A stretch of 64,000 bases of DNA from Delphinapterus leucas (GCF_002288925.2 NW_022098036.1:43045633-43109632), one strand, 5' to 3'; shown: positions 23,666 to 36,525, counted from the first letter of the stretch. The notes: generated by a model from the sequence alone, not told the origin. Translations and numbers: made by a program.

Positions 23666-24234
23666 GCTGGTCTCAAAGCTGTTAGAGCAGACTGTTTATG
23701 TCCAGTTGGTGAAAACAAAAACAGGCACATTCACATGCTTATAATGTATAATCAACCAAACTGTGGAACTGGGAAATATAGTCTGGCTGAAAGAATCCCA
23801 TTCATTTTCCAGCAAGTATTTCCCTGGTGTATCTGCCATTTCATGGCGTTTCTCTGTGCTCATTTCAAATTATTATTTTTTAAAATCAGAGCTCACCATC
23901 TTTGTCAGGTATTATCTGATGGTACTGAGTGCCACCCACACACTTCAAAGCTCTCCCATGAAGGAGCTAAAACCCAGGAAATTACATTCCCCAAACTCAG
24001 TATAACTGAGGGCAGGTGTGAGTGAAGACTGAGTGTACAGGGCTTCCAGGCTTCCTCCTGAATACAATCCAAGCCAACGCTGTAGACAGACAGGATCATC
24101 TGTTTCTTTGGGTCTTCTGCCCTTCTGGATACTCTGAAAGCCTGCAGAGCCCTCTCTTTTCTTTCTTCCTTTTAGCTCTTCGAATGCTTGTGTAAGCCTC
24201 TAATTTTCTATATTAAATTTGTTCCTGCTTTTAA

Positions 24235-24915
24235 AAAAATCTATCCTAGGGGCTGTCAAATGAGAGCACACAGGACAATTCTGAATTCTGGCTCATGGTC
24301 TGTTTTTGTAAATGCAGATTTATAAGGACCCAGGTACACCTACCGATTTATGTGTTGTCTGTGGCTGGTTTTCCTCTGCAATGTCAGAGTTGAGTAGTTG
24401 CTACAAGAGACCAAAGGACCCATAAGTTAGATAGAATAATGGCCTCCAAAGATATCCTTGTCCTAATTCTAGGAATTTATGAATGTTCATTTACATGGCA
24501 AAAGGGACTTTGCAGATGTGATTAAATTAAGGATTTGAGATGGAAAAATCATCCCGGATTATCTGGGTGAGCCCAGTATCAGGGTCAGGAAAGGAGAGGT
24601 TTAAAGATGCTATGCTGCTGGCTCCAGAGGGAAGAAGGGGCCATAATCTATGGAATGTAGGTGGTCTTGGAGCTGGAAAATGTAAGGAAACATATTCTCC
24701 CCTAAAGCCTCTAAAAGGAGCACAGCCTTGCCAACACTTTGATTGTAGGTCTTCTGACTTCCAGAACCGTGAAATACAAATTTGTGTTGTTTTCAGCCAC
24801 TACGTTTGTGGTAATTTATTATAGCAGCACTAGGAAACTAATGCAGTTAAGTGTAAAGCCTAAAATATTTACTATCTGGCCCTTACAGAGTAAATTTGCT
24901 AACTCCATTTCTGCT
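24235..24915 (-). mobile_element. hAT-type DNA transposon split by an LTR
   Basis: The left piece (to about 24425) contains GTCAGAGTTGAGTAGTTGCT and GTGTTGTCTGTGGCTGGTTTT. The right piece (24848-24915) contains GCCTAAAATATTTACTATCT followed by GGCCCTTACAGAGTAAATTT. Together they are consecutive parts of one non-autonomous hAT-Charlie element, the same family as the shorter copy at 48011-48175. A MaLR-like LTR sits between them, so the LTR is younger. Confidence 0.65.
24427..24845 (+). mobile_element. MaLR/MLT1-like LTR inside a hAT element
   Basis: It carries AGATAGAATAATGGCCTCCA at the start, GCAAAAGGGACTTTGCAGAT internally, then TTCTGACTTCCAGAACCGTG and a TAGGAAACTAATGCA end. It belongs to the same LTR group as 3280-3790. 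The exact left edge and TSD are unclear. Confidence 0.75.
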
Positions 24916-25084
24916 AAACACAAATGGCCCTGATTAGTGATAGAATCTTATTTTCTGGGTCAATGAACAAAGAAGGTTCTCATTGGGCAAAGACTGCCAT
25001 GTCCTTTACCTAAAGACCCGCATATTGTCATTAGTAATAATTACCCAGATCTCACTGGAAAAGCACTTTAAAAAAATCTTTTGT

Positions 25085-25365
25085 TCCTATCTTCTCTTAA
25101 TTTTATATGAACCTTTAAAAAATTTTAGTCTTTATCACATTGATTTTTAGGAAATATATATATTCTGGATAGTAATTGTCTATGATACATGTTCCAAATA
25201 ATTCTTTTTCTTGTGTTTAACATTGTATTTTTTATGTAGATGAGTTTATAATTGCTATGTAGGAAAATGTATCAGTCTTGTGTTTTAAGAAACTATTTCT
25301 CTTCCTAAGGTCATAATATTTTCCTGTAATTCTAATATTTAAATTTTTTTTCATGTTTAGATCTA
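25085..25365 (-). mobile_element. Old LINE-1 fragment, antisense
   Basis: ATATATATATTCTGGATAGTA and the TTCTCTTCCTAAGGTCATAA region follow the reverse complement of old L1 ORF2 3' sequence. Ends are approximate. Confidence 0.5.
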
Positions 25366-26335
25366 TAATATAACAGAAAAACATTTTATAAAGCATTTTT
25401 TATTGAAATAACACTTTTCGGCAAGGGAGAAAAAAAATAACCATTCATTGAAAATTCGGTTACTGCAACATTGATATGAAATGCCAATTTTGTCAATCTC
25501 ACTGGGGAAGCATTTTGAAAAAAGTATCTGTTTTTTCCATTGACTGTTCAACATATGTATTCTTCATCCCTCTTACATCTGCCCAGTTACCACATTTTCC
25601 TTATGGGGCTTCTCCAATCCCACCATTTTCCTTCCATTCTAATGCATTCATAAGATCTTTCTTGCTCATGACCTTGGTCAGGCCTCTCCTACCATTTGCT
25701 TCCATTTTCTCTTAGCATAAAAGTCTGATACTTCACTGACCACACAGTATGACTTTCAATTATTTCCCTCTCCTTCGTCTGCTTCCTGCACCTTTTGTTA
25801 TCCATCATGTTGCTTCCTGTTTAACTTTTCTGGTCATTATTCCAAATGCTTCACAATTTCCAAAAAAGCCTATAGTATACAATTTAGAATAGCACATACC
25901 TGTCCCTCTCTGATCATTCGTTTCCTGCTAACACTCTCTACTGACCACCAAAAAGGAAGTGCTTGGGTGACATATCTTTGAATTATACAGGACAGATTGG
26001 CAACTACCAAAAATTTTCTCCGCACAGATTGATCGTCTCAGACAATTCTAAAAACACATCTGTCCCCAGTGACTTAATTTGCTTGATAGTAAATCCATTG
26101 TAATCTACTCAGATAACAAGTTGCTATTTATATCAAACTTGTATCCAATTCTGAGATGTTAAATATAGGATCCTCCACATATCCTGACACTCATTTCTAA
26201 TAAAACATGGCGTACATGGGAATGAACGTTTAAGTTTATAGAGAACCAGCTGCAAGGCAAAAGGGTTTAAAGCACCAGGTCATAAGAAAGCCACAAGAAA
26301 GGCCTCTATTTCTAAACTAAATAGAGAATTAAAAT
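25366..26335. other. Unassigned; possible L2 remnants
   Basis: The pyrimidine-rich part at 25560-25960 has the feel of sense L2 (TTCTTGCTCATGACCTTGGT, CTTTTCTGGTCATTATTCCA), but the match is too weak to call. No gene was recognised. Confidence 0.35.
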
Positions 26336-26339
26336 TTTT

Positions 26340-26535
26340 CAGAGCTAGGAAAGACCTTACAGATCATCATCCACTGCAATCCTTCTTATCCTAGAAATGA
26401 GGGAACTGACCCAATTTGAGAACCCAGATGACTCGTTCAAAGTCCCACAGCCAGCCAGGGCAGAGAGTCAAGCTGGAGCCCCAGGTTTCTGACTTCAGCC
26501 TGCAGGTCAGGGCTCTTCCTACCATACCCTGAAGC
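26340..26535 (-). mobile_element. MIR-like repeat, antisense
   Basis: AGAGCTAGGAAAGACCTTACAG, AGAAATGAGGGAACTGACCC, AGTCCCACAGCCAGCCAGGG and GAGCCCCAGGTTTCTGACTT follow the antisense order of a mammal-wide MIR-type repeat (core, B-box side, head). Confidence 0.5.
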
Positions 26536-26539
26536 AGCA

Positions 26540-27605
26540 CCAGAGCATCCGCTATGGACACCAATGGTTCCATCCATTTTCTCAAAACAAACTTACTACA
26601 TTTAGAAGATCAGAAAAACACGTTGTACTATATCCACTAAACAACCAGCCCTGAATGTTGATAAGTACTTTTGTGTGTGAAAGTGTGTCTGTTGGAGGGG
26701 TTGACAGAATGACCACTGCAAATAACCTGAGTAGTGGACTTTAAAATATGAGGAAAAAAGGGTCTTTGTTTTATCAAAAGAAAAGTCATTCCAGAAAATT
26801 TTCTAAATCCAATGTTACGGATAAGTAGCCTAAGTTGGGGATGTTACAAAGGATAAATTGGACCAGGGTTGTCTCGTTGCTGTTGATTTTCTATTTATCT
26901 CAAGAGTCTTTGCAAAGAGACATGTTTCATTCTGAACAAGTGTCAGTGACATTAATTAAGAAAAAGTAGTGGGGAAAGGAAACTACAGTGGTGTGTTAAC
27001 TTGTCACTGGTTCTCTAGTACCTTAAGCACTTTATCTGACGAGCTCCTTTTCCTTCTAACTTAGATGAAAGTTTACAGTCTAACAACAGACAGGGATTGC
27101 CAACATAAGGAAACATAACTTCATTTTGAAGACTATCTGTAAAAACCCATGACTGTTATGTTTAACATTTGACTAAATTTTGACCACATATAGCATAAAC
27201 TACCATTCAGATGTTTCCGTATACTACTATTCCACTTAATATGACCAACCATTGAATGTGGACGCATACATGTAACAATAAGGAGAGAAATCACAGTGTT
27301 ATAATAATTTCACATAACAAAATGTCACCTGAGTAATTTTATAACTGTATCAATTAGCTTTATGTCTAAGAGATGTGGTTCATTAACTTATTAATTATTC
27401 ATTGAAAGATTAGTCACATTTAAGGACAGAAATACCAGGTACAAAGACAATGTAATATAAGTCACACTTCACTAAAATGACAGAATGCAGTAAAATATTT
27501 TATGTTACATATTATCCCTCTATTATCATACTGTGTCAGCCTAATAAAATTAGTAGTGAAACCCTACTTTGTATCTTTAAATTTCAGGGTCTGATATTAT
27601 TCAAG
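26540..27605. other. Unassigned intergenic sequence
   Basis: AT-rich and without a recognised gene or repeat family. Confidence 0.4.
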
Positions 27606-27609
27606 TTTT

Positions 27610-27720
27610 TAAAACATTTGTTGAAAAATACTGAGTGAGGATCTGTTATGTGCCTAGCAATGTGCCTGGCTCTGGGGGAAAAACAAGGCGTTGGATGTGA
27701 TCCCTGCATTCAGAAACATA
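27610..27720 (-). mobile_element. LINE L2 3' end, antisense
   Basis: GGATCTGTTATGTGCCTAGC, GTGCCTGGCTCTGGGGGAAA and GATCCCTGCATTCAGAAACA follow the reverse complement of the L2 3' terminal block. Confidence 0.5.
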
Positions 27721-28319
27721 GTTAATTCTCTTTCTGCAGATTGTAACCATGATCTTTTTAACACTGCTTCTAGCTGGCCAAAGCCCCCATTGAAGGTATG
27801 ATGGCAGGCAGTGTCTGACCAAGAGGTATGTGGAGTCAAACTGCGCACACTTAGTATCCCTCACTGTACAGAATAGATATGTTCCATCTAAGTGAGCCAT
27901 AAGTTCTATTCTCTATAAAGTAGATCTTATTTTCATACTTTTACATTTCTCTATAAATTATAGCTTATCTTCCTACTTTCACAGTGTATACGTAGAAATT
28001 CCCTTATTGAAAAAAAAAAGAATAGATTGAAATTTTGGTGACGGATTGATACGCACTGCACAGTGTAGTAGAAAAGTCACTAGTCGTGAAAAGGGGAGAC
28101 TTGAGTGCTAGCCAGGGGGCCATGTAATTTATAGCCCGTATCAGGACACTACTGAGAGTGAACGGGGTGCTGCTACCAATTATGTCAGGACCATGCATAT
28201 AAACTGAGACTGTCCCTGGAAAACCTGGACATAAACTCATCCTACTTCTCCCCCCAGGTCTGCCATGCATAAACTATTCATGGATGAGTAGTCAGTTCAA
28301 GATATACTACTTCTTAAAA
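27721..28319. other. Unassigned intergenic sequence
   Basis: No gene or repeat family was recognised. Confidence 0.35.
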
Positions 28320-28775
28320 TGTTCCACTGGCTTTCCTTCATTATTAGAATAAAATCTAAAGTCCTTCCTTACCAAGACCTGCATGGCCCTCTTCAGTCAG
28401 TCGAGGCTCAGAGTAACTGACATCTCCTTGGCCTTGAACATTCCTCCCAGACAGCTTCAGGGCTCCATCCTTCTCTTCATTCAGGTCTCCTTCAAATGTA
28501 ACCTCTCAGAGGCACCTTTCCTGACATCCTACATAAAACAGCAACTCTTCGCACACAGGTACTTCTGTTATTCTGTTTTTCTCTTCTTAACAATCTACTA
28601 CTTGACTTACGCTACGTATCTATTTACCGTTTGTCTCTAGGATGTTAGATATGTGAAGTCAGGAACTACTTCTTGTTCAATATTTCATTACATCTCCAGG
28701 ACCGACAAGAGCATCTGACATTTTAGCAGCACTTGATAAATATTCGTTAAATAAATGTTGACTGGATGAAAGTAT
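28320..28775 (+). mobile_element. LINE L2 3' region, sense
   Basis: The order is classic L2: CCACTGGCTTTCCTTCATTA, AATAAAATCTAAAGTCCTTC, AGACCTGCATGGCCCTCTTC, CAGGTCTCCTTCAAATGTAA, GGATGTTAGATATGTGAAGT, then TTCGTTAAATAAATGTTGAC at the 3' end. It is one of the clearest L2 copies in the window. Confidence 0.8.
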
Positions 28776-29094
28776 TCATAAAAACACAGACACTAATTCC
28801 TTATGTTCTGTAAAAAGGAGTCTGAAATACCTGGTATTTAATTTCCAGTCTGTGAATCTTAAGTGTTGGCATTGAATTAGGTGCAGTGTTTCTACAGGAT
28901 CTTTAAGAGCCTTTCAAGTGTTACCTGTTTTCCAGTTCTTTTCTCAGCTTCTGCATGCACAGACTCTGTACTCTCATAGCTGATACAGACCTTAATGATA
29001 GCTCTTCTCATATGAGCCATCACCAGTCAGAAAAGGATCAAGACACAAGAGAGCAAAGTGTACTTTGGCAGCTAAATAGGAAATCTGGTATGGG

Positions 29095-29300
29095 CAGAAT
29101 GGGGTAAATTGACAGTGGAAATTCAGGCAGAAGTTAGATATTGGAGGCCAAGTTTTGTAAGACAAATTAGCAATTTGTATTTATCCTAAGGCAATGGGTG
29201 GTCATTAAAGAATTTTAAACTGAGGAGTGATGGGATCAGAGTTGCATCTGCAAAGGATAAACCTGGCTGGCTTGTAAAGTATAAAGTGTAGGATACCAAG
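29095..29300 (-). mobile_element. LINE L2 fragment, antisense
   Basis: GGCCAAGTTTTGTAAGACAA, GCAATGGGTGGTCATTAAAG and GAGGAGTGATGGGATCAGAG correspond to the reverse complement of the internal L2 block also seen near 7200. Confidence 0.55.
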
Positions 29301-29982
29301 ACTAGCCTCAGGGAAGCCCTTTTTAAAGCATTCACTGCAACTGTCCCATCTTAAATGATCCTGGCCTGAGTAAGGGTGAGGAAAAAGGATCCGGGATGGA
29401 TCACCTCTTTGCATCTCTTTCTCCCTCTATCTCAATCTCTCTCTCTCTTTTAATGATTTTATTGCTTCTCTAGATTCAGCTATTTCTATGAAAGGAAACA
29501 AAATACATTGCAGCTCTCTGTAGTAGATATACCATAAGCATAGCAACTCAGGAACTGGATTAGTTACTCTAAATTCATGCTTTCTTTCCAGATTGTACCA
29601 AATTACCTTTTTTTTAAATGACATTCTTAGTGAAGTAGATTAATAACTTTAAGGTATAAGATAAAACAATGTTGTTATAGCCCAAAGTCATTAGTTAGCC
29701 TATCATTTCAGTAGTTTGTGAACGCTCTGATACCCCATAGACCTATTAAAGGGGTCCAAAGAATCCTGTTTAAGAACCTCTGCTCCAAAAGAGTGGTGAT
29801 GACTGAATACCTGGTTCCTGGGTAGGTGTGTTTAAATTAAGACCGTCATGATAGGAATCATATAGGATATGTGCTTCAATGTTTATTTGAGCAACACTTG
29901 TTTTCTGACACCCTCTGGTGCCTGGTTTACAGCCAGTGGGTCCCAGAGTATACAGCCCTTCTTCTCCTCCTTTCCCCAATTC

Positions 29983-29988
<6 letters not shown>

Positions 29989-30026
<38 letters not shown>

Positions 30027-30095
30027 CATGCATGTTGTATGCATATGTTTGTGTGTATATACACATATTTTGAGAGAGAGAGAGAGAGAGATTGA
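29989..30095. repeat. Compound microsatellite (TG)n to (GA)n
   Basis: A TG run at about 29990-30020 passes through TATATACATG-type sequence into a GA run at 30073-30091. Runs this long are usually polymorphic in copy number. The short open frames that cross it are products of the repeat. Confidence 0.95.
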
Positions 30096-30389
30096 GATAG
30101 AGGGAGAAAGAGAATATTTTCTCTCTCCAGAATAGAAAAGATGATGTATGACATATGAAATGATTCAGAGATGTGAGGCTTATTCTATATTCTGAAAGCA
30201 CCTGGTACGTCTACCGTTTACAGAGTTTCTTCTTTTGCAAGACAGAGTTACCAGTTAAAATGCAAAAGATGCTGGAGGGCTAATCCACTAGTCTTTTACC
30301 TCAAGTAGTTGATTACATTAGTTCTGTCATCTGTGGGTAGGGGGGCTTTAAGGATAAGTGATGTACAGGAAGTAATTTATCAGAACAAT

Positions 30390-30900
30390 GTAATAATATA
30401 CATTCACTAAAGAATATTTAGAAAACTCAAGTAAGTACAAAGAGGAAAACTTAAATCATAATTCCATCAATCAGATATAAACACTTAATATTTTAATAAT
30501 GTACTCTTATATTTCATATTTGGTCTTTAAAAATTCTTTTAAATGGCTATAGAATATTCCACTTTCTGGACATAACACAAGTAGGTAAAAAGTCCCCAAT
30601 ATCAAAACTTTCAATTTTTAATTATCATAATGTAGCAATGGTTATTTTGTAGTTAAATATAAATGTGGAGTTGCTGTGTGAAAGAATTTATGCACTCCAA
30701 GATCTTTAATACATTTTACAAAATAGGTGGCATCTCCTTAAAACTCATCAGCAGTGTGTGAAAATACCCATTTAGTCAAATCTTTGTTAAATTGGGGAAT
30801 TTTTGTTTAATGCCTGCCAAGGTGGTAGATGAAAGTGGTGCTCTGCTATTTTTTTAAGTCAATTTCTTTGACTGCTAGTGAGACTGGCATATTTTTTAAT
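30390..30900 (-). mobile_element. Probable old L1/HAL1 fragment, antisense
   Basis: ATGGCTATAGAATATTCCAC, the AGTTGCTGTGTGAAAGAATT region and ACTCATCAGCAGTGTGTGAA follow the reverse complement of old L1/HAL1 ORF2 3' sequence. Strongly diverged. Confidence 0.5.
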
Positions 30901-31269
30901 AAGATGCCATGATGGTGAAGCAGCAGAATGACTGCCTCCCTCCTTCAAGACTAAGCCGAGGAACACACATAAACAACTGAGTGAAGGGGCTGTGTTGAGC
31001 TGGTGTTGGAGGGATGCGGCTTTGACCTGAGACAAGAAGCAGCAAGGCGAAGCTCTGGGGGGATACTAAGAAGAGAATTGTTGGAGTTCATGCCTTGCTT
31101 CTTCTTCATCCTTATCTTAGGACAGAGAAGTGCTTGATGACCTCTACCCTCAAAAGTGAGATCAGGGCAGAGTATAAGGAGCTGAGAGAAACGAGTGGGG
31201 ATTGGCCAACTCAGGCATCCACACCCAAAAGGCTGGTTAAATGTTTATATAACTACAATATATAACATA

Positions 31270-33005
31270 ACTACGATAAATATCAGTGAATTAAACTTAC
31301 CTGATATAGCTGTGCAGATGAAGCGTATGTAAAACGTAAAGACACAAAAATGAAGAAAAGGATAGAAAATAACGTATCAGTCAAATGTTAACCTAAAGAA
31401 ACTGCTGCAACCTAATATCAGACGAAATAAGTTTAGAACAACAAAAAAATTATGCTTACAAAGGGGCATGGCATCATGGTAAAAAATCAATTTACCAAAA
31501 AGATACAGCAATTTTCAACATCTTTACAGCCAATAAAATAGCCTTAAATATTTTTTTAAAAATGGGTAAGTTTGCAGAGAGCGCTTATAAATACTATCAT
31601 AGTGATAGCAACATACTTCTTTTGATTATTGATAGACTGAGCAGACGTAAAAACACTAAGGATATAGAAGATCTGAACATCACATTTTAAAACTTGATCT
31701 AATTGACATATAGAAGGTTCTGAGCAAAATACATCATATATATGATACATATTGATACATATATACATATCATACATATACGATGTGTGTGTAAGAAAGA
31801 TCTAATAGATCTGTGTAGTCTTAACAATTAAGTTTAAAGTTAATATGAAAACAGTAAATAGAAACAAAAACACAACAATTTAATATATTCCATGTGTTAA
31901 TCTGTGGAAGCCAATAAAAGATAAAAGATATTTCAAGGGAAATGGTATAGTCATAAATACTCCAAATTGAGAAGCTAACTGCCATAATTACAGGTAAAGT
32001 AGATATTATAGAGTGTTATCAACAATCATATTCCAATATTTTTAAAACTTACATTTAAAAATTCTAAGCATAAAATTTTAGCTGATAAATCAAACAGTAA
32101 AGTTACTATACCTCAACCAAGTGGCGTATATCCAAGATATGCAAGGCTGGTTTAATATTAGAAAAAAAATATGAACGTCTTATAGATGCAGGACAGGCAT
32201 TTTATATAATTAAATGCTTATTCAAGATAAAAAAAAAAAGACCTCTTAGTAAATAAGAGGAAATTCCTTTAACCTGATAGAGGTCTTATCTTTTTAAACA
32301 GATACTCTTCAAACATCATCTTAAATGAAGAAATAAATGTCAGATGTGATTGCCCTTATAATCAGGAATGAGGCAAAAAAGTCCACTATCCCCATTTCTA
32401 TTCAAGATAATAAAATTCCGTTTTGAACCTATTTGATCAGGAAACATAAGTTTCATAATTCCATGTCAGGGAGATTATGGATGCACACAATCTCTTATAC
32501 ATTGATCATTGACTTGTAACTTGGTAAAACCACTGTGGAAAATAGAAGGATGTTCTGTCTCAAAGCTGAACATTCATGTACCTTCGAACCTAGGTATGCA
32601 GATAACGCCTTGCCCACGCCCCATAGGAGAGCGGCACAAGAATGTTCATAGCAGCACTGTTTACAATAGCAAGAACCTGGAAAGAATGCAAATGCATATC
32701 AATAGGAGCAAAAAGAATGACCTGTTGCAGTAGAGCATGACATCCTTTATAGGAAGATAAAAACAACTAAAATAAAATTCTGTTTCTAGGAATACAAGTA
32801 AATGCAATGAAATAAAGCACTACATAAAAGGAAACAGGGAAATGACAAAGACAAGATTCAGGATGACAGTTTCTCAGGTGGTGGTGGGGAGGCAAGAGAA
32901 CAGGATTGGAGGAACTACATGGTAACATGTAGGTTATTGTCAGGTCCTACCTTCGCTTTGTGTGGTGGGTTCATGGATGCTTATTACGTTATTAAAAATA
33001 ATTAT
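31270..33005 (+). mobile_element. Old LINE-1 (L1M type), sense
   Basis: Phrases in L1 ORF2 order are GATCTAATTGACATATAGAAG (31695), CAAGATATGCAAGGCTGGTT (32132), CTTCAAACATCATCTTAAAT (32308), AGCAGCACTGTTTACAATAG (32650) and the 3'UTR GGTTATTGTCAGGTCCTACC region. Internal sections are missing and frames are broken. An AT/TG-rich run at 31730-31795 is a secondary microsatellite. The 300 bp before it (30930-31260) may be L1 5' sequence, uncertain. Confidence 0.75.
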
Positions 33006-33424
33006 TGTAGCTAAATAACTGAAAACTTAGCATACATGGGTCAATGATGAGGTATGTCATAAATTTATGATTAATCTAATTCTACATACCTGAAGTTCAA
33101 GGAGAAAAATATAAGATTTTTAGCTATTTGAGTGCCAGAAAATGGTAAGGTAGCAAAAGGACACAGATAACTGGAGGGGCATTGAAAACAAACTTTACTT
33201 TTTTCATGTATTTGCCTAGTATTTACCCCACATAGAGCACCCAGGACATTGATGAACACAGGCATAAGTGCACTAACTTACCATCAGTGCTATAAGAAAT
33301 AGCTAGGTTAATCTCTCCAACCCTTAGTTCTCATCTCAAGTAGTACATAAATATAGTATGTGAAACATTTTGGAAGGATAAATATCACAGAGACTTTGAA
33401 AGGTGCTATAAATAATTATGCATT

Positions 33425-33960
33425 TGCCTATTCATTAATATATCCAACAAACATATTAAGCCACAGCTCTGTATCCAGATATATTTGAGGCACTGGCGAT
33501 ACAAAGGTGGAGGGGTACAGCCCATATTCCAGAGGGGCCCCATTATACAAAGGAGACCACATGTTGACCAATATAATAAAGCCAAAAACCATAACTCCTG
33601 GGGTCAAAATATTTAAAATTAGAACTTTTTTCAGAAAATTCAGAGACAGACATCATCATTGTAGTTACACTAGAGGGATCTATGTTGGAACGTAAAAGAA
33701 GGAATGACTACCTAGGATAATCAGGGAGGACTTCATGGTGGAAGTGACCATGGTTCTTTGGAGTTATCTTATTAAATGACCTAAAGTGCACTATAAAGAA
33801 TAAATGGAGTTTGCCAACCAAATAAGAGAAGGCACAATATGTACAAAACCATGGAGGTATGATAGCATATGGTATATCCTGGGAGTTTTTAAACTCTGCT
33901 TTGCTAAAGCCTAGGTATTATGGGGGAAGTGAATAGTGAAAGTAAGTCAGTTATCTTGGC
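33425..33960 (-). mobile_element. LINE L2, antisense
   Basis: The order GAGGCACTGGCGATACAAAG, GGAGGACTTCATGGTGGAAG, CAAAACCATGGAGGTATGAT follows the reverse complement of the L2 3' region. Ends are approximate. Confidence 0.6.
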
Positions 33961-35019
33961 CCTTTGGTCTGGCCCAGCCTACCACATTATTTCAAAGTAG
34001 CATCCCCATTAGTAACATGAAGATAGACAGTATTATATACAGGCTTACTGTTAGCTTGACCCCTGCTACTGAAATATTATTTTCCCCAGTTAAACTATTA
34101 TTGATTTTCTAAATCACAGTTTGCCTTAGGAACTATAATACTATGGTTGAAGTTTCTTACTCTTTTCCATGCTGACTTCTCAAGCTTTTCCATGTTTTTT
34201 AAAATACATCTTAGCTATTTGATAAATGAAAAATGGTTTCTCATTACAGCTTTAAATTTAGCACTCAAATTTAGCTTCTTCCAACAAAAGACTTTGTGTA
34301 AAAACAACTTCTGATGTCCTTCAAGCCAGCTCATATTTGAAAGCGTGGGTGAGGGTAATCAAGTGAGGACCTCTAACAAACCTCTTCCCCTCACCTATGC
34401 AGTAACAAATCCGTGACTGCTGAAATACGCTCCGCAGGTCACGGGGAGCTGTACATCTTTCACCGCCATGCCTCCATGACTGGAGGCTGCTCATTCACTC
34501 CCAAAGCTGACCTGAACTTGCCTAGCAACAGGATGTAGTTGCTAATGGTAACCATTGTGGGGAAATGTTTGTTCTTGTGTTTGGGGTCTTTGTCTTTTCA
34601 GAAACACAACAGTTTGATAGACTTTATGAGTGGCAATGTCTCACCACCTAACCCATTCCGTTCTTTCGCCTCCTTTGCATGTACAAATTTAGAAATTTCC
34701 TCAGTAGAAGCAGTTTACTTTTGAGGATTGGCCTCATCCTTGATTTGAATATCTAAACTACTTTTTTCACCTAGACCAAAAATAGATGTAAGTCTTACCA
34801 AGTCTTATTGGAACTGACTACCCTCCCACATGGGCCCCGCCTGTGAGTTCTCAGGTGTGGCCACATAAGCCATATGGAACCTGAACTCTAAACAAAATTT
34901 TTAAAATAACAGTAATTCAGAAAGCAGTAAAATTCATTTGAAAATGTGCTGTAGAAGCATTTATCAACATGTTGAAGTGAGGTTGAAAGATCTTCAGTTT
35001 GAAATGCTTTGCTTTAGAG
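33961..35019. other. Unassigned intergenic sequence
   Basis: No recognised gene or repeat. The stretch 34320-34560 is less AT-rich than its surroundings and could be unique sequence. Confidence 0.4.
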
Positions 35020-35239
35020 CAAGGTTTCTCAACCTCAGCACTCCACATTGTAGGCTGGATAATTCTTTGTTGTGGAGGACTGTCCTGGGCATTGGAGGAT
35101 ATTTAGCAGTATCTCTTGTATCTACGCACTAGAAGCAAGGAGCAGCCCATCTCCCAGTTGAGACAACCAAAAATGTCTTCAGGCATTCCCAAATGTTTGG
35201 GTAATCCTTGGGAGCAAGATTAACCTCGGTTGAAAACTG
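35020..35239 (+). mobile_element. MER20-like hAT-Charlie DNA transposon
   Basis: It starts CAAGGTTTCTCAACCTCAGC and ends with CTCGGTTGAAAACTG, decayed terminal inverted repeats. Internal AATTCTTTGTTGTGGAGGAC and GACAACCAAAAATGTCTTCA match MER20-type sequence. The 220-bp length agrees with the roughly 219-bp full element. An 8-bp TSD is no longer visible. Confidence 0.8.
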
Positions 35240-36513
35240 CTAATTTAAAATACTCAACTTAAAGACAGAATTTTTAGATGTAGAATTATTAGCCAAACAA
35301 GCAAAGCAGGCATAATTGATGGAAAGATGAATGAGAATTTAAAATTTGTCTTAGAAAATGGCTCAAAACACCAAAACTCAATTAAAGCTTCTATAGTGCT
35401 TATAGAGGACTAAAAACAAACAAACAAGCAAAAAAAGGCCGATATATGGAATACCAGTGCCTAGAATCGTGTTGACAATTAAGAAAAAAATATTTAGACC
35501 AATTTATTTTCCACTAGTTCATGCATGTGGAATCAGTTTTTGTCCTTTGCCTAAGTCTTGTCTGTTACTCCAGCTATGGTGAATTCTGATGGTTATTACT
35601 GACTGGTCAGTAGGTTTCTGTATCCTGCTATACTTTAGGTTTCAGCCAGGAGTTTTATATAATTGACCATATGAGGAAACCAGGATACACTCAGAAATTA
35701 AAGTATGATGCTATCACAACTTCCTGATATTGAGGGTCATGTTATGGCTATACAGGAGAATGCCTTGGTTTGTTGGAAACCCACTAAAATATTAGGATGA
35801 TGAGGGCTGCTTATCATGATCACGTGGGCCCCTTACTCTCCAATCGTTGAGGAAAAATGTCCTTCATACTGTAATTGTAACTTCTCTGTAAGTTTGACAT
35901 TGTTTTGAGCGTTCAAAATATAAAAATTTCGCTCTGTACATAGGCAAAATAGAAGGAAGAGGGAAATTATGTAAATAATGTGGGTGTTGTCACTAAATAA
36001 ACTTAGCCTTAACTGAGCATGAGCTGAGAAGCGTGAATGCGTTCTTCTCTCAGTAGGTTTCGGTTCCCTACATGACTCTTACAGTATGAACATCTTGACA
36101 CATTTACATTTCACTGGCAATTTCAATAATTATCAAGGGTAATTTATTTTACTATATGCGAGTTTTTCTTTATACATTACTTTCAGAAGTTATTCTCATA
36201 ATGAGATGCAACCAGGAAAGAATGAAGAAAACCAAAACTAGAATATGTCGGTGGAAGTTAAGGGAGGAGAGAGTCTTGAGAGGATGACAGTGTATTAAAT
36301 GCTAAGGGGGTTAAAGGCAGGCTGGGGCCCGTGCAGACACAGCACAGCATTGGGGCAGCGTTGGTCTGAAACCTGGGCTGGCTCATTCTTGACCTACTTA
36401 GGGAAGGCTGTCTGTAAAGGGGAGAAACTTCCAGCGGCCCCAGTATGTCTAGCCAGATCTCCTTTTATTAGGGGCTGCTAACCACCTCCATGGATGGTGA
36501 AGAGTTTGGTAAA
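35240..36513. other. Unassigned intergenic sequence
   Basis: No recognised gene or repeat family. A short open frame at 36299-36481 has no known product. Confidence 0.4.
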
Positions 36514-36525
36514 TGTACCAGTAGA

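Noticed and set aside
23663..24025. 120-codon open frame
   Set aside because: Unrecognised. A second overlapping frame of similar length exists in the same stretch, as expected by chance.
29869..30201. Frames with runs of Cys-Val, Thr-His or Arg-Glu
   Set aside because: They are translations of the TG/GA microsatellite.
36299..36481. GC-richer open frame as a possible exon
   Set aside because: Only 60 codons, no splice context and no recognisable protein.
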